NCBI GenBank assembly: GCA_001513145.1
Contig: LFSP01000029.1
Location: 1-40,173, forward strand
DNA length: 40,173 bases
DNA from: Clostridia bacterium DTU025
GTDB taxonomy: Bacteria > Bacillota > DTU025
Direction of reading: 5' to 3'
The position numbers and the translations under genes are program-made. Shown here piece by piece: positions 27,387 through 34,968 of this stretch (positions are counted from its first letter, which is position 1; each line of letters begins with the position of its first letter). Under the pieces are notes generated by a model that worked only from the letters and a program-made list of their open reading frames with translations, was not told the origin of the DNA and made no database searches.

Positions 27387-28152
27387 TACTTACATCACCT
27401 GCACCGTCTCCGTTGAATACCTGATTGGCACGGTGGAGCAAACGCATCATGGCGTTTCGAGTTTCGGGAGCGAGCACGTTCGCGATACTGCCGTCCGCCA
27501 CTATCCTTCCCTGGTTCACCACCAGAGTTCTGGTGCAGATGAACGGGATCTCGGTGACGTCGTGGGTCACAAATACCGTGGTAGTGCCGGCCGCCCTGAC
27601 CATGCGGCCCACCTCATCCAGGAGCGCCGTTCTCGTGGTCAGGTCCAGGGCGTTGAAGGGCTCGTCCAGAAAGAGTATCTCGGGCTTCAGGGCAAACGCC
27701 CTGGCAAGGCTGACTCTCTGGCTCTCCCCACCGGAGAGCGCCCGCGCCGGCCTGTTGCCTAGGTGTTCGATGCCAAACGCCCGCAGCGCCTCAGTCACTC
27801 GCTTCTCGACCTCTTCCTTGGGCACTTTTCGGATCTTCAGCCCTAAGGCCACGTTGTCGCGGACCGACATGTTCAGCAGGCACGCCTTCTGCAGCACCAT
27901 GGCGGTGCGCTGCCTGATGTGGATCGAGCTGGCGCCTGGCGCCACCTTTTCGCCCAGCACCGTCAACGCCCCCGATTCGAACGGCAGCAAGCAGGCCATG
28001 ACCTGCAACAATGTGCTCTTGCCGGCGCCGTTCGGCCCGATGACCGCCACTGACTCGCCGCTCCTGATGCTGAGGCTGTCGATGTCGAGCACTGTCCGGC
28101 CACCACGCCTGAGCTTCAGGTTGTTCAAACAGATCGCGTTGCCGTCCATCAT
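27355..28152 (-). CDS. tupC: Tungstate ABC transporter ATP-binding protein
   Basis: The 265-residue ATPase has Walker A GPNGAGKST, signature LSGGESQRVSLARA, Walker B ILFLDEPFNALD and the switch in VTHDVTEI. It lacks the C-terminal molybdate-binding domain of ModC, as expected for TupC. The ATG at 28152 overlaps the permease stop as ATGA; the frame upstream of it lacks a ribosome site. It energises import by TupB. Confidence 0.92.
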   Translation of the reverse strand: MMDGNAICLNNLKLRRGGRTVLDIDSLSIRSGESVAVIGPNGAGKSTLLQVMACLLPFESGALTVLGEKVAPGASSIHIRQRTAMVLQKACLLNMSVRDNVALGLKIRKVPKEEVEKRVTEALRAFGIEHLGNRPARALSGGESQRVSLARAFALKPEILFLDEPFNALDLTTRTALLDEVGRMVRAAGTTTVFVTHDVTEIPFICTRTLVVNQGRIVADGSIANVLAPETRNAMMRLLHRANQVFNGDGAGDVSNVAFSVAGSK

Positions 28153-28850
28153 GTTGAAGACCGGCCTTTCTGTTGCAAATGTGTGAGGAACGCGGTGATG
28201 CACAGCGATATGCCCATCAGCACCAGCGACAGCGCTATGGCGGTGCCGAAGTTACCCCTCGATACCTCCATGGACGTCGCCGTGGTTAGCACTCGCGTCT
28301 GACCCACCACGTTGCCGCCTACCATCATTGACGCGCCTATCTCCGATACCGCGCGGCCGAATCCGGCTATCACCGCCGCTAGGATGGCGAGCCTGGCCTC
28401 GCGCACCAGAAGCCATACCAGCTGCAATCGGGTGGCGCCCAACGAGAGGACCTGAACGCGGATGCCCTCGTCAAGTTGGCCTATGCCTGACATGGTGAGG
28501 CCGGTAACGATTGGTAGCGCTATCAGCGTCTGGGCGATTACCATGGCGGTGGGCGTGTAGAGCAGGCGCAGGTGGCCCAGGGGGCCGTATCTCCACAGCA
28601 TGATGCTGACCCACAGGCCCACCACCACAGGCGGCAGTCCCATGCCGGTGTTGATCAGACTGGCCACCGCAGTGCGGCCGCGGAAGCGGGCGAGGGCCAG
28701 AACCGTGCCCAGCGGAACCCCGATCGCCAGGCTGATGAGGGTGGCCGTGCCCGACACTTTCAGGGTGAGAAGGGCGATGCGAAACACCTCGCGATCGCCC
28801 TTCACCAGCAGCCAGAAGGCTCTTGTGATTCCTTCGACGATTAGGTCCAA
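28149..28850 (-). CDS. tupB: Tungstate ABC transporter permease
   Basis: This 233-residue membrane protein has about five to six hydrophobic segments. The ABC-importer EAA loop region appears as SLGATRLQLVWLLVREARL, followed by GFGRAVSEIGASMMVGGNV, which is highly conserved in TupB/ModB permeases. It begins at TTG 28850 with GGAG five bases upstream and 7 bases after the tupA stop. It is coupled to tupC by a four-base overlap. Confidence 0.92.
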   Translation of the reverse strand: MDLIVEGITRAFWLLVKGDREVFRIALLTLKVSGTATLISLAIGVPLGTVLALARFRGRTAVASLINTGMGLPPVVVGLWVSIMLWRYGPLGHLRLLYTPTAMVIAQTLIALPIVTGLTMSGIGQLDEGIRVQVLSLGATRLQLVWLLVREARLAILAAVIAGFGRAVSEIGASMMVGGNVVGQTRVLTTATSMEVSRGNFGTAIALSLVLMGISLCITAFLTHLQQKGRSST

Positions 28851-28857
28851 GGTTCTC

Positions 28858-29727
28858 CTACTTTCCGAGGTCCTCCACGTTCTTGCCTGCGTCAGGGAAG
28901 AACAGTGGAGATCCGTACTTGTCTACGCCGAAGGTGCTGATGATCTCCTGGACCTTAGGCGACACCATGAACTCCACGAAAGCCTGTGCGCCAGGAGCGT
29001 TCACCTTGTCGAACTTCTCGGGGTTCACCTGCATGACGTGATATATGTTGAGAAGGATGGCGTCGCCCTCCACAAGTATTTCAAGGTCCAGAGTGTTCCT
29101 GAGAGAGAGGTAGGTGCCGCGGTCAGTGAGCGTGTAAGCTTCCTTCTCAGAAGCGATGCTCAGGGTGCGGCCCATGCCCGCGCCGGCCTCGATATACCAA
29201 TCTCCATCAGGGGAGACGCCCAGCTTGCCCCAAACCTCCTTCTCCTTCTTATGGGTTCCGGAGTCGTCGCCGCGCGACACGAAGGAAGACTGCGAGCTGG
29301 CTATCTTGCCGAAGGCGTCAGCGGCTGACTTGAGGCCGCGCACTCCGGCGGGATCACCTGGGGGCCCCACGATGATGAAGTCGTTGTGCATCACCAGCTG
29401 GCGGTTGACCACGTCGCCCGCCTCCACCAGCTCCAGCTCCGAGGAGGGAGCGTGGCACAGGAGGACGTCGGCCTCACCGCGGCTGCCCAGGGCGAGGGCC
29501 TGCCCGGTTCCGACGGCGATGGTCTTCACCAGGTAGCCGGTTTGCTGTTCGAAGATGGGGATCAGAACGTCAAGCAGACCGGTGTCGGCTGTGCTGGTGG
29601 TGGTTGCGAGGATAACCTCGCGGACGGCTGGCGCCTGTGCGCCGACGGAGAAGGATGTGAGCAACAGGATGGACACGAGGGAGACAAACAGGGTGTTCAG
29701 GACCGAACTCGTACGCGCTGCGTGCAA
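28858..29727 (-). CDS. tupA: Tungstate-binding protein of the TupABC importer
   Basis: The mature part begins near VREVILATTTSTADTGLLD, and the TTST-DTGLLD motif is diagnostic of TupA. GTGQALALGSRGEADVLLCHAP and FVSRGDDSGTHKKE follow; both shape the oxyanion pocket. The family binds tungstate with very high affinity and strong preference over molybdate. I place the start at TTG 29727, ten bases after AAAGGAG, giving a 289-residue precursor with a signal peptide (VLNTLFVSLVSILLLTSF then GAQA). An ATG at 29732, better spaced to the ribosome site, is out of frame. The longer in-frame extension upstream lies within the riboswitch and is not coding. Confidence 0.88.
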   Translation of the reverse strand: MHAARTSSVLNTLFVSLVSILLLTSFSVGAQAPAVREVILATTTSTADTGLLDVLIPIFEQQTGYLVKTIAVGTGQALALGSRGEADVLLCHAPSSELELVEAGDVVNRQLVMHNDFIIVGPPGDPAGVRGLKSAADAFGKIASSQSSFVSRGDDSGTHKKEKEVWGKLGVSPDGDWYIEAGAGMGRTLSIASEKEAYTLTDRGTYLSLRNTLDLEILVEGDAILLNIYHVMQVNPEKFDKVNAPGAQAFVEFMVSPKVQEIISTFGVDKYGSPLFFPDAGKNVEDLGK

Positions 29728-29732
29728 AGCAT
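29697..29732 (-). other. Out-of-frame 11-codon frame overlapping the tupA start
   Basis: The ATG at 29732 lies five bases after the AAAGGAG of the riboswitch box, the ideal spacing. Its frame codes only MLCTQRVRVRS and stops at 29697, inside the tupA signal-peptide region. It may be a leader peptide, a decoy start, or the true tupA start displaced by an indel or a sequencing error. Confidence 0.4.
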
Positions 29733-29896
29733 GTACACTCCTTTCCAAACATGGGAGGCCTGTCGATTTCCCGGCAGACCCTTGAGGTGCCACAGCCGCC
29801 ACGCCGTTGCAGCAGCGCGCCGCAGCAGCGCCGCGCAGCCCAGCACCTCGCGGCCAGACGCCATCCCGTACGGGTGCAGGCGTTCAGGCTCGGAGG
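29733..29896 (-). ncRNA. Molybdenum/tungsten cofactor riboswitch (Moco RNA motif)
   Basis: The tupA leader starts with CTCCGAGCC (29895-29887) and ends with GGCCTCCC (29760-29753), then TGGAAAGGAGTGTAC, in the same order and spacing as the Moco RNA ahead of E. coli moaA, which from memory ends GCCUCCC, six bases, GGAAAGGUGUAC, AUG. The middle holds GC-rich helices, including GAGGTGC (about 29841-29835) facing GGCACCTC near 29787-29780, and a GGGAAAT apical element. The 3' box contains the ribosome site, so ligand binding probably hides it and turns translation off. Placement before tungstate uptake and moa/moe genes fits feedback by Moco or Wco. Call is by sequence pattern; no covariance search was run. 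Confidence 0.82.
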
Positions 29897-29951
29897 ATTC
29901 CCCCATATTTCGTTGATAAGAGATAATAAGCGTAAGCTTCCCTCAAGCACC

Positions 29952-29980
29952 AGTCTAGACAAAAGGGCCTGGTAAGTCAA
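29952..29980 (-). promoter_or_regulatory. Promoter of the tup-moa operon
   Basis: On the minus strand, TTGACT (29980-29975) and TAGACT (29957-29952) are 17 bases apart, a good sigma-70-type pair. Transcription would start near 29945, about 50 bases before the riboswitch. Confidence 0.7.
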
Positions 29981-30051
29981 CCGCCGCGATGGGCTCGATT
30001 CCCATCGATACTGTAGGGCCCTTACTGGCAACCAGCGAGTCTTCAGGATGA

Positions 30052-30080
30052 TTGTTGGACTTTGCGATAGGGTCTATAAT
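30052..30080 (+). promoter_or_regulatory. Promoter of the divergent membrane-protein gene
   Basis: TTGTTG (30052-30057) and a perfect TATAAT (30075-30080) are 17 bases apart. Transcription would start near 30087, giving a 36-base leader before ATG 30123. Confidence 0.7.
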
Positions 30081-30122
30081 GTCGGAGGTAAGCCTCATTC
30101 TCTAATGACGGGAGACGAGAGT

Positions 30123-31001
30123 ATGGCCAACAGGAAGACGGCGATCAGCCTGATCGTGCTGTTCGTGGCGGTGGCGGCGGCGATAGCCTGCAGCGCCGGC
30201 ATCATGTCTGGTTCCAACCCCAGCACCTTCATCTTCACCACTGCCCGCGGCGACGTCCTGGAGTTTCAGAAGGAAGGCGTGCACGCCTTCAACCCCAGGT
30301 GGTTTGCGGGAGAGGGGATAGGCTGGGACATCGCTTCCATGGTGGTGGGTATACCTGCGCTGCTGATATCGTGGCTGTCGTTCATGCGGGGATCCGTCCG
30401 CGGAGGGATCGTGCTCGAGGGGATGCTGGCCTACTTCGCATACCAGTATCTCATGTACGTTACAGGCTGGGCCTACAACAACCTTTTCCTGCTGTATGTG
30501 GCCGTCTATTCGCTCTCCGCACTAGCCCTGGTGCTGGTGGTCCAGGAGATCGGCGCTGACAACCTGGCCAGCCACGTGAGTCAACGCGCGCCGAGGCGGG
30601 GCCTGGCCGGCATGATGTTCTTCTCCGGCGGACTGCTGCTCCTGATGTGGCTTGGCAAGATCGTTCCGGCCCTGACGCACGGCGAGGCGCCTGAGATGCT
30701 GAACGGGGCTCACACCCTGATCGCGCAGGCCCTCGACCTTGGGATCATAGTCCCGTTTGCCCTCGCCGCCGGAGTGCTGCTCCTCAGGCGCAGCCCATGG
30801 GGGTACACCCTCGCATCCATCGGCATAGTGAAGCTCCTGATGATGGCCATCGCTATCGTCGCCATGGTGGTGGTCAGGTCAGTAGTTGAAGGAGCGTGGA
30901 GTTGGGGCGAGATCGGAATGTTCGCAGTCATCGCCATGGTATCGCTAGGATTCTTGGTGTCGCTCCTAAGATCTCTGAAGGCACCTGCCGAAGCGCACTG
31001 A
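30123..31001 (+). CDS. Polytopic membrane protein of unknown function
   Basis: The ATG at 30123 follows GGGAGACGAG and lies downstream of a clear promoter, so earlier in-frame starts are excluded. The 292-residue product has about eight hydrophobic segments with short loops; the first (7-30) is followed by a polar extracytoplasmic segment rich in aromatic residues (33-70). I recognise no family. Motifs are few: MLAYFAYQYLMYVTGWAYNN in the middle and a late charged turn LLLRRSPWGYTLA. It is transcribed divergently from the tungstate/cofactor operon but shares no obvious link with it. Confidence 0.7.
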   Translation: MANRKTAISLIVLFVAVAAAIACSAGIMSGSNPSTFIFTTARGDVLEFQKEGVHAFNPRWFAGEGIGWDIASMVVGIPALLISWLSFMRGSVRGGIVLEGMLAYFAYQYLMYVTGWAYNNLFLLYVAVYSLSALALVLVVQEIGADNLASHVSQRAPRRGLAGMMFFSGGLLLLMWLGKIVPALTHGEAPEMLNGAHTLIAQALDLGIIVPFALAAGVLLLRRSPWGYTLASIGIVKLLMMAIAIVAMVVVRSVVEGAWSWGEIGMFAVIAMVSLGFLVSLLRSLKAPAEAH

Positions 31002-31021
31002 AGCGCAAGACCGACACACTA

Positions 31022-31041
31022 CGCGGCGCTACGTAGCCGCG
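31022..31041 (+). terminator. Weak hairpin after the membrane-protein gene
   Basis: CGCGGC pairs with GCCGCG around an eight-base loop, 21 bases after the stop. There is no T run. Four GGCAC copies follow between 31047 and 31080. Confidence 0.35.
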
Positions 31042-31191
31042 GCACATAGGCACACGGGCACTCCCAGGCACTTTCGGGCACCCTCAGGGCCTTTGCATGG
31101 GGTGATCACGTGCATCCGGCGCGGCCACACCGTCGCGTTGCGGCGCCAGACGCCGGGGTATGCCCTCTAGTCATCGGATAAGAGGCGGTTT

Positions 31192-32622
31192 ATGCAGATG
31201 TTTAAGCGACTCAACGAGCTTTTCGGCGCGCAGGACATGACGGTCGGCAGGCCCATGTCCGCTCTGCTGAGGTTTTCCGTACCATTGCTCATCGGCAACT
31301 TCGTGCAGCAGATGTACAGCACCGTAGACTCCGTGGTCGTCGGCCGCTACGTCGGCGACCAGGCCCTTTCGGCCATTGGAACCACGTTGCCCATCATCAA
31401 CCTGCTGCTCGTTCTCTTCATAGCCGTCGCCACAGGCGCCGGCATCATGGTAGCCCAGTACTACGGCGCCAAGGACAAAGAGTCACTCTCCCGGGCCGTC
31501 GGCACCGCACTGACCCTAGGCCTCCTATCCTCTCTCATAGTGATGGCCATCGGCCTACCCCTGGCCAGCGAACTCCTGACGCTGACCAACACGCCCGTAG
31601 AGACCTTCGACATGGCCCGCTCATACCTGGTCATCATCCTCACGGGCCTTGTGGGGCTGGCCTTCTATAACATGGCTTCCGGCATCCTGCGGGGATTGGG
31701 CAACTCCGTCTTCCCGCTCCTGACGCTCTTGCTCACGTCGGGCCTCAACATAGTACTGGACATCTGGTTCGTGGCCGGGCTGAACATGGGCGTGGCCGGC
31801 GCCGCCTGGGCCACCGTCATCTCGGTCGCAGTATCGGCACTGGTCTGCCTCGTCAAGCTAGCCCGAATGACCGACGTCGTGCACCTCAACTACGCCAACC
31901 TGATCCCCAGCCGACGCCTGGCCGGCCAGTTGTTGCGCCTGGGCCTTCCAGCCGGCATCACTCAAGCGGTTTTCTCCATGTCCATGGTGTTCGTGCAGGC
32001 CCTGGCCAACAGCATGGGCTACCAGGTCGTCACCTGCACCACCGCAGTCATGCGCATAGATGGCTTCGCCATGATGCCCAACTTCACGTTCGGCATGGCC
32101 ATCGCCACCTTCGTCGGACAGAACATCGGCGCCAACAGGCTTGACCGCGTACACCAGGGCTCCCGCGACATGCTCAAGATGAGCCTGATCACGTCCTTCG
32201 TTCTCGTCGGCCTGCTTCTCGTGTTCGGCGAGAACCTCATGCGCGCTTTCACCACCACCGAGGAGATCATCCGGCTGGGTGTGCGCCAGATCCGCATACT
32301 CGCCCTGGGCTACGTGGCCATGGCCATCACCCAGGTCTTCGGCGGCATCATGCGCGGCGCCGGCGATACCATGCCCGCCATGTGGATCTCGATGTTCTCC
32401 ACCGTCGTGATCCGCGTGCCCCTGGCCTACATCTGGGCGTGGCTCACCAGGACCGAGCAGTATCCGGCTGGCTCTCCCGATGCGCTGTTCTTCGCGCTCC
32501 TCATAAGCTGGGTCACCAGCGGCGTCTTCACGTATCTCTGGTACCGCCGCGGCACCTGGAAAGACAAGTCCCTCGTCAAGTCCTCACCGGACGTCACAGC
32601 TGCAGCGGAGAGCGCCACGTAG
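31192..32622 (+). CDS. MATE-family multidrug/Na+ antiporter
   Basis: The 476-residue protein has about twelve hydrophobic segments in two homologous halves. Typical MATE features are the N-terminal PLLIGNFVQQMYSTVDSVVVGRYVG, GTTLPIINLL, MASGILRGLGN at the end of the first half, and FGGIMRGAGDTMPAM in the second half. The family exports drugs or other cations in exchange for Na+ or H+. AGAGGCGG precedes ATG 31192; the second ATG at 31198 is equally possible. It precedes the ChrB-type regulator gene by 125 bases, with a separate promoter between them. Confidence 0.92.
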   Translation: MQMFKRLNELFGAQDMTVGRPMSALLRFSVPLLIGNFVQQMYSTVDSVVVGRYVGDQALSAIGTTLPIINLLLVLFIAVATGAGIMVAQYYGAKDKESLSRAVGTALTLGLLSSLIVMAIGLPLASELLTLTNTPVETFDMARSYLVIILTGLVGLAFYNMASGILRGLGNSVFPLLTLLLTSGLNIVLDIWFVAGLNMGVAGAAWATVISVAVSALVCLVKLARMTDVVHLNYANLIPSRRLAGQLLRLGLPAGITQAVFSMSMVFVQALANSMGYQVVTCTTAVMRIDGFAMMPNFTFGMAIATFVGQNIGANRLDRVHQGSRDMLKMSLITSFVLVGLLLVFGENLMRAFTTTEEIIRLGVRQIRILALGYVAMAITQVFGGIMRGAGDTMPAMWISMFSTVVIRVPLAYIWAWLTRTEQYPAGSPDALFFALLISWVTSGVFTYLWYRRGTWKDKSLVKSSPDVTAAAESAT

Positions 32623-32682
32623 GGCGCCACAAACGAGCGCGGCCCCGTCTGTCTCTGGGCGTCTCAGATTCCAGGAAGTCAC

Positions 32683-32711
32683 TTGTAACCACAGTTACAT
32701 CATGCTATCCT
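32683..32711 (+). promoter_or_regulatory. Promoter with palindromic operator before the chrB-type gene
   Basis: TTGTAA (32683-32688) and TATCCT (32706-32711) are exactly 17 bases apart. A perfect palindrome TGTAAC-CACA-GTTACA (32684-32699) covers the -35 and spacer, an ideal position for a repressor. The start would be near 32718, 30 bases before ATG 32748. Confidence 0.65.
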
Positions 32712-32747
32712 GATACTGAGCGACACGACGTCAGGAGCAGGGAAGCC

Positions 32748-33302
32748 ATGGACAAGGTCAAGTGGTTGGTCTTCGGGTACAACCTGCCTGCCGAGCCCAC
32801 GCGGGCCAGGGTGTCGATATGGCGGAGGCTCAAGAAGCTCGGGGCTGTGAACGTGAAGCAGTCCATATGGTTCATGCCTTATTCGGTTGAAAACTGCGAA
32901 CATCTCAGGGCAGCTTCCGCCTACATCGAGGAAAACGGCGGCACCAGCTTGCTGTTGGAAAGCACCGTTGTTGACGAGAAGGGGCAGGACGCCATCATCG
33001 CCGTTTTCAACGAGACCAGGAAGGCTGAGTATGCTGAACTGACGGCGGAGTGTGCCAAGTTCTTGCAGGAGATAGAGGACGATGTCGCGAAGGGAAAATT
33101 CATCTTCGCAGAGCTTGAGGAGGAAGAGGCCGAGCTGGAGAAGCTCAAGAGGTGGTACAACACGATAGTATCGAGGGACATCTTCTCATGCCCTGCGAAG
33201 CTCGAGGCCGACGAGATGATAGCCAAGGCGACCCAAGCGTTCGAGCGCTTCGCCGAGCTCGTGTTCACGCACGAGAGTCGAGATCAGAGTGAGGGAACAT
33301 GA
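32748..33302 (+). CDS. ChrB N-terminal-domain (PaaX-like) regulatory protein
   Basis: The 184-residue protein begins VKWLVFGYNLPAEPTRARV, then WRRLKKLGAVNVKQSIWFMP. This is the pattern of the ChrB N-terminal domain, which resembles PaaX regulators and is found in chromate-resistance regulators. Residues 90-140 are an acidic coiled-coil-like segment (AELEEEEAELEKLKRWY). The catalytic C-terminal half of full ChrB is absent, and no chrA chromate exporter is present, so a chromate role is not supported. AGGAG precedes ATG 32748. The stop overlaps the next ATG (ATGA), so it is coupled to the acyltransferase gene. It may regulate its own promoter through the palindrome there (inference). Confidence 0.8.
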   Translation: MDKVKWLVFGYNLPAEPTRARVSIWRRLKKLGAVNVKQSIWFMPYSVENCEHLRAASAYIEENGGTSLLLESTVVDEKGQDAIIAVFNETRKAEYAELTAECAKFLQEIEDDVAKGKFIFAELEEEEAELEKLKRWYNTIVSRDIFSCPAKLEADEMIAKATQAFERFAELVFTHESRDQSEGT

Positions 33303-34618
33303 AGTCTCTTATCGGCACGATAACCACATATCTGCTCAAACTCGTCTGTCCGATCCTCTTCTGGGCGTCTGGCCGGCTGAGGCTGGGCGAGGTTCAGCTG
33401 GCCGGCGTGCGCCCGCCATTCTTGCTCGTGGCAAACCACCAAACCGAGATGGACCCGTTCTACATTGGCGTCCATGTGCCTGGCCGGATCTCGTTCGTGG
33501 CCACCGACTCTCTCTTCCGAAACCCGTTCATGGACTACATCATGTCCGCGCTGGGATCAATCCCCAAGAGCAAGTTTGACGTCGACCCTTCATGCATCAG
33601 AAGGATGCGCGAGAGCGTCAAACGCGGCTGGTCGGTGGCTCTCTTTCCGGAGGGCCAGCGGAGCATGGCCGGGTACACCGACGCCATCGTGCCGGGCATA
33701 GGCCGCCTGGCCAAGTGGCTGGACGTGCCGCTTGTCGTGGCCAAGCTGCAGGGAGGGTTCCTGGCCCGCCCCTGCTGGGCCTACTGGGCCAGGCGCGGCC
33801 GTTGCGTCCTCAACATGAAGCTGCTGTTCTCGCGCGAGCAGATCAGGCAGCTCAGGCCGGAGCAGATCCAGAAGGCCGTGGTGGACGCCATACGCAACAG
33901 CGACTTCGAGTGGATCCGCACCCAGCCCCGCCTCAGGTTCAAGGGCACGAACAGGGCCCACGGGCTGCACAACATCATGTTCGCGTGCCCCGAATGTGGC
34001 GCGTTCGACTGCTTCCTTACCAAGGGAGACCTCAGCACGTGTAAGGTATGCGGCTACTCTGTGAAGTGGGGCGATCGGGGAGAGTTCGTCTTGGTGAGAG
34101 GGAGCCGTCTGCACCACGAGAACCTGGAGCTCCAGGACAAGTGGCAGAGGCGCCTCATTGAGAGCACGGTCGACAGGGCTATGCGAGCCGCGAAGGACAC
34201 TCCCATCTGCGGGCCGTGCCGGGTCACGGTCAAACGAAAACGCAGGTCGGGTCCACTCGAAACTCTGGGCGAGGGCGAGGCGGTGCTGTGCGCAGACGCC
34301 ATACGTATCGAGCCCATCGGCGACCGCACCGTCCCGACCGAGTTCGCCATCGAAAGGGTCAAGGGGTTCTCCGTGGAAGCCATCCGCGGTCGCCGGAACA
34401 GGGTTGTGGAGTTCCTGTACGAGGGTGCTGTGTATAACTTGGTCTTCCACGACGATCTGGAAAGCACCTACAAGTGGCACCTGATGGTTCGCAGGCTCAA
34501 GGAAGCGGCCAGGCTGGAGTCCAGGGAGCGGGCCAGGTGGGCGGAGAGGCAGCGGCAGCGCGACGCGGTCGCCGCGGGTGACTTGGTGATGGGCGATGCG
34601 CCGGCGGTTCCGGTGTAG
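33299..34618 (+). CDS. PlsC-type acyltransferase with C-terminal zinc ribbon
   Basis: A hydrophobic N-terminus is followed by the acyltransferase motifs: NHQTEMD (46-52, the HX4D catalytic pair), FPEGQRS (116-122, phosphate binding) and VPLVV (143-147). PlsC-like enzymes put the second acyl chain on lysophosphatidic acid. Beyond residue 215 there is a zinc-ribbon with C230, C233, C248 and C251 and then about 180 residues that may form a PH-like beta-domain (VLCADAIRIEP, EGAVYNLVFHDD). The 439-residue length is nearly twice that of plain PlsC. It is translationally coupled to the ChrB-type gene. Its acyl acceptor is uncertain. Confidence 0.85.
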   Translation: MKSLIGTITTYLLKLVCPILFWASGRLRLGEVQLAGVRPPFLLVANHQTEMDPFYIGVHVPGRISFVATDSLFRNPFMDYIMSALGSIPKSKFDVDPSCIRRMRESVKRGWSVALFPEGQRSMAGYTDAIVPGIGRLAKWLDVPLVVAKLQGGFLARPCWAYWARRGRCVLNMKLLFSREQIRQLRPEQIQKAVVDAIRNSDFEWIRTQPRLRFKGTNRAHGLHNIMFACPECGAFDCFLTKGDLSTCKVCGYSVKWGDRGEFVLVRGSRLHHENLELQDKWQRRLIESTVDRAMRAAKDTPICGPCRVTVKRKRRSGPLETLGEGEAVLCADAIRIEPIGDRTVPTEFAIERVKGFSVEAIRGRRNRVVEFLYEGAVYNLVFHDDLESTYKWHLMVRRLKEAARLESRERARWAERQRQRDAVAAGDLVMGDAPAVPV

Positions 34619-34968
34619 TGCATCTTTCGGGGCCAGAATCCTCATTCGTGAGGATCAAAATTGGCAGACACGACTCAGGCGGGCCGCTTCAGTGTTTCGG
34701 ACCTTCACGAATGGGGATTCTTCGTGATACCAAGAGATGTCGACGATCGGTGTCTCGATGGCCGCATCATCGGTGCAGGCAGAAGCCGCGTGGTGCAGCG
34801 GGCCGGGGCCGCCGTACCGCGGCGCCCACGGCCTTCACGTGTCGGACCGCCCCAGATCCCCAATGGTGACTGGCCGAACCGCTGCTCTCTCTCAATCCTG
34901 TAGGACCTGCAGAAATCCGTCCTCACCAATGGGGAACTTCCGCGCCGCTGCCCCCTCCGGTCGTCCCG
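34619..34968. other. Intergenic region with one doubtful small frame
   Basis: The region lies between converging genes. After a hairpin there is an open frame from TTG 34661 to 34903 (80 residues). Its first half, SVSDLHEWGFFVIPRDVDD, looks protein-like but its end is Arg/Pro-rich. It has only a weak AGGAT ribosome site inside the hairpin arm, so I do not call it a gene. Confidence 0.4.
34638..34655 (+). terminator. UUCG-loop hairpin after the acyltransferase gene
   Basis: ATCCTCA pairs with TGAGGAT (7 bp) around the stable tetraloop TTCG, 20 bases after the stop. CAAAATTGG follows instead of a T run. Confidence 0.5.

Noticed and set aside
32748-33302. Chromate resistance function from the ChrB-type domain
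   Set aside because: No chrA exporter and no ChrB C-terminal domain are present.
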